In this document: positions 58,848 to 64,000 of the stretch, piece after piece | How positions within the stretch are numbered: the first letter of the stretch is position 1 | Layout of the letters: the number at the start of each line of letters is the position of its first letter | Translations under genes and position numbers: made by a program | Notes under the pieces: generated by a model | The model's database searches: none | What the model saw: only the letters and a program-made list of their open reading frames with translations | Told to the model about the DNA's origin: nothing | NCBI RefSeq assembly: GCF_000011365.1 | Contig: NC_004463.1 | Coordinates: forward strand, 2,218,001-2,282,000 | DNA length: 64,000 bases | Direction of reading: 5' to 3' | Source: Bradyrhizobium diazoefficiens USDA 110 | Lineage (GTDB): Bacteria > Pseudomonadota > Alphaproteobacteria > Rhizobiales > Xanthobacteraceae

Positions 58848-61800
58848 GTGAATCAAGGAAGACGCCGTCCGATCTTGAGCGATGATCAGGTGCAGAGCAT
58901 ATCTGCCGCGGATGAACTGCGGGCGCGTGGGGAGGAGTTTTGGCGACGGCGGCTCGAGCAGTTTAGCAGATTGCATCCGCCTTTCGTGTCATCGTCCGTG
59001 GCTGCGGCGCCGTCCCGATGGCAGTCGAGTTCATGGTTTAGCCCAAGCGGTTTGGCTATTTCCCCACAAGATCGCTCGGAATATTTGGTAGCAGCTTGGC
59101 TGATCTATCTCGCTCGGATCACGGGGCAACAAGAGTTTCAACTGGGATGGAAGCCTGCATGGGACCGATTGCAAACCGGCTCCAAACTCGTGATGGCCTC
59201 CGTCGTGCCGATGGATGTTCGCATTGAGCTTGCTCATGATTTTGAAGAAGTACGCAAAACCGTAGCGGCCGAAGTCGCTCAGCTGAGGGCGCACGCTAGC
59301 TTTGCCCGAGATCTTATAGCGCGCTGCCCGACATTGCGAGGAGTGGTGGCGCTACGGGCGCGCCAGCCTTGGCCGATTGGCATTGCAATCACGACAGAGA
59401 GCTGTCACGCCGCTGATGCTCTGACGACGAACCACAAAGCTGGGCATGCCTTGTGCGGCGATTTGCTGACCTTTGAGGTTTGCGCTCTGGATGGGAGCTT
59501 CCGCTGGCATTTTGATGCCGCTCGATTAGCACCGAAGCAGATCGACCGCATGACGCAGCATTTGCAAACTTTGTTACGCGGCGTGATGGCCGATGCTGGG
59601 CAGCCTGTCGGCCGAATAGACATTCTGGCCGCCGACGAACGCACGTATCTACTTGAGGATTTGAATCGGACGGCGGCGCCTTATCCGTTTGAGCTATGTA
59701 TCCATGAGCTGTTCGAGGCGCAGGTGCAAAAGGCACCGGAAGCGGTGGCGGTGGTCTATGAGAAGGAGAGACTGAGCTATGGCGAGCTCAATGCGCGGGC
59801 CAACCGGCTGGCGCATCATTTGATCGAGCTCGGGGTCAAGCCGGACCAGCCGGTGGCGATCTGCCTCGAACGCAGCCTGGCGATGGTAGTTGGTCTCTTG
59901 GCGATCCTGAAAGCGGGCGGCGCGTATCTGCCGCTAGATCCGGCTTATCCGTCGGCGCGGCTGCGGCAGATTGTTGGCGATGCAGAACCGAAACTGCTGC
60001 TTTGCGATGTCGCCGGTCGAACCGCATTGGGCGCCGAAGCCGTGGCCGATGTGACGGTGGTCGATCTGGAGACGGCGACCCCGACTTGGGGCGAGCGGCC
60101 GCCTTCGAACCCGGACCCGGGCGCGCTTGGCCTTTCATCGCGCCATCTCGCCTATGTCATCTATACCTCCGGCTCAACCGGAATCCCCAAGGGCGTGGAA
60201 ATGTCCCATGGCGCGCTTGTGAATTCGCTTGCGGGGATTGGCACGTCAAAACTGCGCACACTTCAATTCGCGACCCTGAACTTCGATGTGTCCTGTCAGG
60301 AATTGTTCATCTGTTGGAAGGACGGCGGAGTGCTTGTGCTCGTGCGGGAAGAGACCCGGAGGCACTTCTCCGACCTGCTGGAATTTATAGAGCGGGAGGC
60401 GATAGAGCGGCTTTTCCTCCCGTTCGTGGCATTGAATCATTTTGCGGAAGTCTGGAGCGCGCAGCGCGTGCAGCTGCCCTCTTTAAGAGAGCTTTATACA
60501 GCCGGCGAGCGATTGCAGGCCACTCCACTGCTTAGGACGTTCTTCGAAGCACATCCGAACGCGAGATTGATCAATCAATATGGGTCCACGGAAATCAGCG
60601 TCATTTCCGAGCACCACCTTGCAGCTGATCCGTCATGTTGGCCCCAGATGCCTCACGTCGGGCGTCCAATCGTCAACACGCGGGTGTACCTGCTGGATGG
60701 CCATGGCGCGCCCGTGCCGTTCGGTGCGGTCGGCGAGCTTTACATTGGCGGGGCGGGGGTGGCACGGGGCTACCTGAACCGCCCTGAGCTGACCGCGGAG
60801 CGGTTCATCGCCAGTCCCTTTGTCGAGGGCGATCGGCTGTACCGGACCGGCGACCTTGCCCGTTATCTGCCGGACGGCAATCTTGAGTTCCTGGGCCGTA
60901 ACGACGATCAGGTGAAGATTCGCGGCTACCGCATCGAGCCGGGTGAGATCGTCGCGCGGCTCTGCGAGCACGCCTGGGTGCGCGAGGCGGTGGTGCTGGC
61001 GCGCGAGAACGACGCCGGTGACAAGCATCTGATCGCCTATGTGGTCTGCGCGCCCGAAGCCGGCTCGGATGAGGGCGGTGGAGGCGGGCTTGCGGGCGCC
61101 TTGCGCGCGCACTTAAGTGCGCGACTGCCGGACTACATGGTCCCGAGTGCGTTCGTGCGGCTGGCCGCGCTTCCGCTGACGGTGAACGGCAAGCTCGATC
61201 GGAACGCGCTGCCGGCGCCGGCCGATCAGGCCTATGCGCTGGCGGCCTACCAGTCGCCGCAAGGTGCGGTCGAGACGGCGCTGGCGCAGATCTGGGCCGA
61301 GCTCCTTGGTGTCGAGCGCATCGGGCGCAACGACCACTTCTTCGAACTGGGCGGCCACTCGCTCTTGGCCGTGCAGATGTCGAGCCGGCTGTCACAGGCT
61401 GTCGGGGTCGAACTGCCACTGTCGACGCTGTTCGCAAGGCCAGTGTTGAGTGACCTGGCGGCAAGCATCGTCGAGCTGTTGAGCTGCTCGGGTCCGCAAG
61501 AGCTGCCGTCGATTGCAGCCGTGTCGCGGCATGAGCCGCTTGTGCTGTCGTTTGCGCAGCAGCGGCTATGGTTTTTGGCTCAGCTGAACGAAGGCAGCAC
61601 CAACTATCACATTCCGCTGGCCTTGCGATTGCGCGGGATGCTCGACCGCAGCGCCTGGCAGCGCAGCCTTAACCGTCTGTTTGCACGTCATGAGGCGCTG
61701 CGCAGTGTGTTTGTCGCGACCCAGGGCAAGCCCCGGGTTGAGGTTTTGCCGCCGGACGCGGGTCTGCCAATAGTTGAGCATGATCTGCGGGAGAGATCGG

Positions 61801-64000
61801 ATGCGGAAGCGGCATTTTTGGATCTGTGCCATGAAGAGGGGCGCACGCCATTCGATCTTGCGCGCGGTCCGCTGATCCGCGGTCGGCTGATCCGCACCGC
61901 CGACGAGGAACACGTCTTCCTGCTGACCCAGCATCACATCGTCTCGGACGGTTGGTCGATGGGCGTGCTGCTGCGTGAACTTAGCCAGCTCTACCGGGCA
62001 TTCCAGGCCGGGCAGGACGATCCTCTGCCGCCGCTTGCGATCCAATATCCGGATTACGCCGCCTGGCAACGCCAATGGCTGTCGGGGGAACGGTTGCAGC
62101 AGCAGGCGCAGTATTGGCGCAGCGCGCTGGCGGGCACAGCCCGTCTTGTCTTGCCGACGGACCATGCGCGGCCTGCCCAGCAGTCGTTTGCCGCGGCCGC
62201 GGTCCCGATCACCGTCGATGCGGATTTGACGCGGGAGCTGAAGCGGCTGAGCCTGCAGCATGGCTCGACGTTGTTCATGACGGTGCTGGCGGCCTGGGCG
62301 GCGGTGCTGTCGCGTCTGTCCGGGCAGGACGATCTTGTGATTGGCGTGCCGAGCGCCAATCGGGGGCACCGCGAGATCGAAGAGCTGATCGGCTTCTTCG
62401 TCAACACTCTGGCGCTTCGGCTGGACCTGTCGGGCAAGCCGCGCGTGTCGGAGCTTCTGGAGCGGACGCGGCGCACGGTGCTGGCTGCGCAGGAGCATCA
62501 GGACCTGCCGTTCGAGCAGGTGGTGGAGATCGTGCAGCCGCCCCGGGCTCTTGATCACACACCGTTGTTCCAGGTGATGCTGGCCTGGGAGAACAATGCG
62601 GTTGGGCCATTGGACCTGCCGGGGCTGAGTGTCGAAGCTGCCGGGGAGGAGATTGATCAGGCCAAGTTCGATCTGGAGCTGAGCCTTGGCGAGCATGGCG
62701 AGGAGATCGCCGGAACGCTGGGTTATGCCACGGCGCTGTTTGATCAGGCGACGATCGAGCGGCAGCGTGGTTATCTGCTGGCGCTGCTGCGGGCGATGGC
62801 AGCCGATGCGCAGCAAGAGGTCCACCGGATTGAGCTGCTCTCGACTGCCGAGCGCACGTATCTGCTGGAGGAGCTGAACCGGACGGCGGCGCCGTATCCT
62901 GCGGAGCGGTGCATCCACGAGCTGTTTGAAGTGCAGGTGCACAAGGCGCCGGATGCGGTGGCGGTGGTCTGCGAAGATGAGCGGCTGAGCTACGCCGAGC
63001 TCAATGCGCGGGCCAATCGCCTGGCGCATCACTTGATCGCCCTCGGGGTCAGGCCGGACCAGCCGGTTGCGATCTGCGTCGAGCGCAGTCCGATGATGGT
63101 GGTGGGGCTTTTGGCGATCCTCAAGGCCGGCGGGTCGTATATGCCGCTGGATCCGGCCTATCCGTCGGCGCGGCTGCATCAGGTGCTCGACGATGCGGCG
63201 CCGCCGCTGCTGCTGGCCGATGTGGCCGGCCGTGCCGCCTTCGGCGCGGATGTGCCGGCCAAGGTGAGCGTGGTGGAGCTCGATGCTGCGGCGCCGGCCT
63301 GGGCCAGCCTGCCGGAAGCGGATCCTGATCGGCGCGCGCTCAGCCTGACCTCCCGCAATCTCGCCTATGTGATCTACACCTCGGGATCCACCGGCAGGCC
63401 AAAAGGGGCACAGAATGAGCATCGGGCTATCGTTAATCGCCTGATCTGGATGCAGGACGCCTATGGTCTGAAACCAACAGACGTCGTGTTGCAGAAGACG
63501 CCATTTAGCTTCGATGTCTCGGCCTGGGAGTTCTTTTGGACTTTGCTTGAAGGGGCAACGCTGGTACTGGCGCCGCCCGGTGCGCACAGAGATCCCGATA
63601 CGTTGGTCGACTTGATCGTCAGCCAGCGCATCACGACGGTTCACTTCGTGCCATCCATGCTGGTCAGCTTTTTGGATGCGAAGAGTGTTGACCGCTGCAC
63701 ATCGCTGCGGCAGGTTTTATGCAGCGGCGAGGCGCTCCCTGCCGCCAGTGTGTATAGGGTTCGGCGCGTATTGCCCTGGACGGCCCTGCACAATCTTTAC
63801 GGTCCGACTGAAGCCGCGATCGACGTGACATCCTGGAGCTGCCCGGCTGAGTTTGATGAGGCCATCGTCCCGATTGGCCGCCCTATTGCCAACACGCGGG
63901 TCTACTTGCTGGATGGTCATGGCGCGCCTGTGCCGTTCGGTGCGGTGGGCGAGCTCTGCATTGGCGGGGCGGGGGTGGCGCGGGGCTACCTGAACCGCCC
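58848..64000 (+). CDS. Multimodular non-ribosomal peptide synthetase, 3' end outside window
   Basis: An uninterrupted frame of ~1,718 codons starting at GTG 58848 (weak ribosome site; no ATG option) and running off the window. Order: an N-terminal ~260-residue half condensation-like domain without HHxxxDG; A1 (262-~800, core YTSGSTGIPKG near 438); a carrier domain (FFELGGHSLL, Ser838); an LCL-type condensation domain (QHHIVSDGWS, His1029); A2 from ~1334 (TSGSTG near 1510). A2's specificity residues read D-V-W-H-L-S-L-I-D(-K), the serine code. A1's read D-V-Q-F-Y-A-Q-V-I(-K), closest to proline codes such as DVQFIAHVVK, so its substrate is uncertain. No E, TE or tailoring domain is visible yet. 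Sigma-54/NifA control is predicted. Product unknown. Confidence 0.93.
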   Translation, partial: MNQGRRRPILSDDQVQSISAADELRARGEEFWRRRLEQFSRLHPPFVSSSVAAAPSRWQSSSWFSPSGLAISPQDRSEYLVAAWLIYLARITGQQEFQLGWKPAWDRLQTGSKLVMASVVPMDVRIELAHDFEEVRKTVAAEVAQLRAHASFARDLIARCPTLRGVVALRARQPWPIGIAITTESCHAADALTTNHKAGHALCGDLLTFEVCALDGSFRWHFDAARLAPKQIDRMTQHLQTLLRGVMADAGQPVGRIDILAADERTYLLEDLNRTAAPYPFELCIHELFEAQVQKAPEAVAVVYEKERLSYGELNARANRLAHHLIELGVKPDQPVAICLERSLAMVVGLLAILKAGGAYLPLDPAYPSARLRQIVGDAEPKLLLCDVAGRTALGAEAVADVTVVDLETATPTWGERPPSNPDPGALGLSSRHLAYVIYTSGSTGIPKGVEMSHGALVNSLAGIGTSKLRTLQFATLNFDVSCQELFICWKDGGVLVLVREETRRHFSDLLEFIEREAIERLFLPFVALNHFAEVWSAQRVQLPSLRELYTAGERLQATPLLRTFFEAHPNARLINQYGSTEISVISEHHLAADPSCWPQMPHVGRPIVNTRVYLLDGHGAPVPFGAVGELYIGGAGVARGYLNRPELTAERFIASPFVEGDRLYRTGDLARYLPDGNLEFLGRNDDQVKIRGYRIEPGEIVARLCEHAWVREAVVLARENDAGDKHLIAYVVCAPEAGSDEGGGGGLAGALRAHLSARLPDYMVPSAFVRLAALPLTVNGKLDRNALPAPADQAYALAAYQSPQGAVETALAQIWAELLGVERIGRNDHFFELGGHSLLAVQMSSRLSQAVGVELPLSTLFARPVLSDLAASIVELLSCSGPQELPSIAAVSRHEPLVLSFAQQRLWFLAQLNEGSTNYHIPLALRLRGMLDRSAWQRSLNRLFARHEALRSVFVATQGKPRVEVLPPDAGLPIVEHDLRERSDAEAAFLDLCHEEGRTPFDLARGPLIRGRLIRTADEEHVFLLTQHHIVSDGWSMGVLLRELSQLYRAFQAGQDDPLPPLAIQYPDYAAWQRQWLSGERLQQQAQYWRSALAGTARLVLPTDHARPAQQSFAAAAVPITVDADLTRELKRLSLQHGSTLFMTVLAAWAAVLSRLSGQDDLVIGVPSANRGHREIEELIGFFVNTLALRLDLSGKPRVSELLERTRRTVLAAQEHQDLPFEQVVEIVQPPRALDHTPLFQVMLAWENNAVGPLDLPGLSVEAAGEEIDQAKFDLELSLGEHGEEIAGTLGYATALFDQATIERQRGYLLALLRAMAADAQQEVHRIELLSTAERTYLLEELNRTAAPYPAERCIHELFEVQVHKAPDAVAVVCEDERLSYAELNARANRLAHHLIALGVRPDQPVAICVERSPMMVVGLLAILKAGGSYMPLDPAYPSARLHQVLDDAAPPLLLADVAGRAAFGADVPAKVSVVELDAAAPAWASLPEADPDRRALSLTSRNLAYVIYTSGSTGRPKGAQNEHRAIVNRLIWMQDAYGLKPTDVVLQKTPFSFDVSAWEFFWTLLEGATLVLAPPGAHRDPDTLVDLIVSQRITTVHFVPSMLVSFLDAKSVDRCTSLRQVLCSGEALPAASVYRVRRVLPWTALHNLYGPTEAAIDVTSWSCPAEFDEAIVPIGRPIANTRVYLLDGHGAPVPFGAVGELCIGGAGVARGYLNR
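60681..60786 (+). repeat. Segment repeated between A1 and A2 of the NRPS
   Basis: The stretch encoding NTRVYLLDGHGAPVPFGAVG...GVARGYLNRP recurs almost base-for-base at 63892-64000. The two modules share long nearly identical blocks, while the specificity-determining parts differ, which points to duplication and recent gene conversion. Confidence 0.8.

Noticed and set aside
61566..63644. 692-codon open frame on the minus strand inside the NRPS
   Set aside because: It is an antisense shadow of the high-GC NRPS frame: Arg/Gln/His-rich, no motif, no start signal.

Overview
The window looks like part of the symbiosis island of a Bradyrhizobium of the B. japonicum / B. diazoefficiens / B. elkanii group. 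I base this on gene content read from the sequence: a NopT-type type III effector next to a groESL pair with a NifA/sigma-54 promoter, a rhizobitoxine (rtx) cluster, a BioR-controlled biotin/pantothenate operon, and a peptide synthetase behind a sigma-54-type promoter. Many insertion-sequence and pseudogene remnants are scattered through long gene-poor stretches, as is usual for such islands. No database search was run; names rest on recognised motifs and remembered family sequences.

Layout. 1-5.1 kb: tail of a DUF7694-like gene, the effector nopT, then groEL and groES (minus strand) with a sigma-54 promoter and upstream NifA site. 5.9-14 kb: an FkbM methyltransferase, an acyl-CoA-dehydrogenase-like flavoprotein, a beta-carbonic anhydrase coupled to a thermonuclease-like exported protein, and an exported protein of unknown function, separated by long empty stretches. 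14.8-17.4 kb: a cobalamin riboswitch followed by metE. 17.5-26.8 kb: a decayed zone with small hypothetical genes, a 5'-truncated amidinotransferase, a frameshifted sulfotransferase and a dead cold-shock gene. 26.8-27.9 kb: an intact IS630-family element. 28.3-36.3 kb: the rtx cluster; rtxA is broken by two apparent single-base frameshifts, while rtxC and four downstream genes are open and translationally coupled. 36.5-43.9 kb: an outer-membrane beta-barrel gene with an in-frame stop, a bioA fragment, IS91, IS701 and integrase remnants, and a large Tat-exported protein. 43.9-46 kb: pabA/pabB for p-aminobenzoate. 46-54.7 kb: a Dabb protein, the regulator bioR, and bioB-panD-bioF-bioD-bioA followed by panB-panC. 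55-58.3 kb: small hypothetical genes and an orphan ectoine synthase. 58.5-64 kb: a NifA-type site, a sigma-54 promoter and the first ~1,718 codons of a multimodular NRPS running off the window.

How the genes may work together. Several loci provide cofactors or save on them: B12-independent methionine synthase under B12 control, p-aminobenzoate, biotin and pantothenate. This would suit a bacterium living in a nodule. The rtx cluster draws on the homoserine branch of methionine metabolism. groESL and the NRPS both appear wired to the NifA/sigma-54 nitrogen-fixation regulon. The most promising little-described element is the NRPS with its orphan ectC neighbour; its second adenylation domain carries a serine code.
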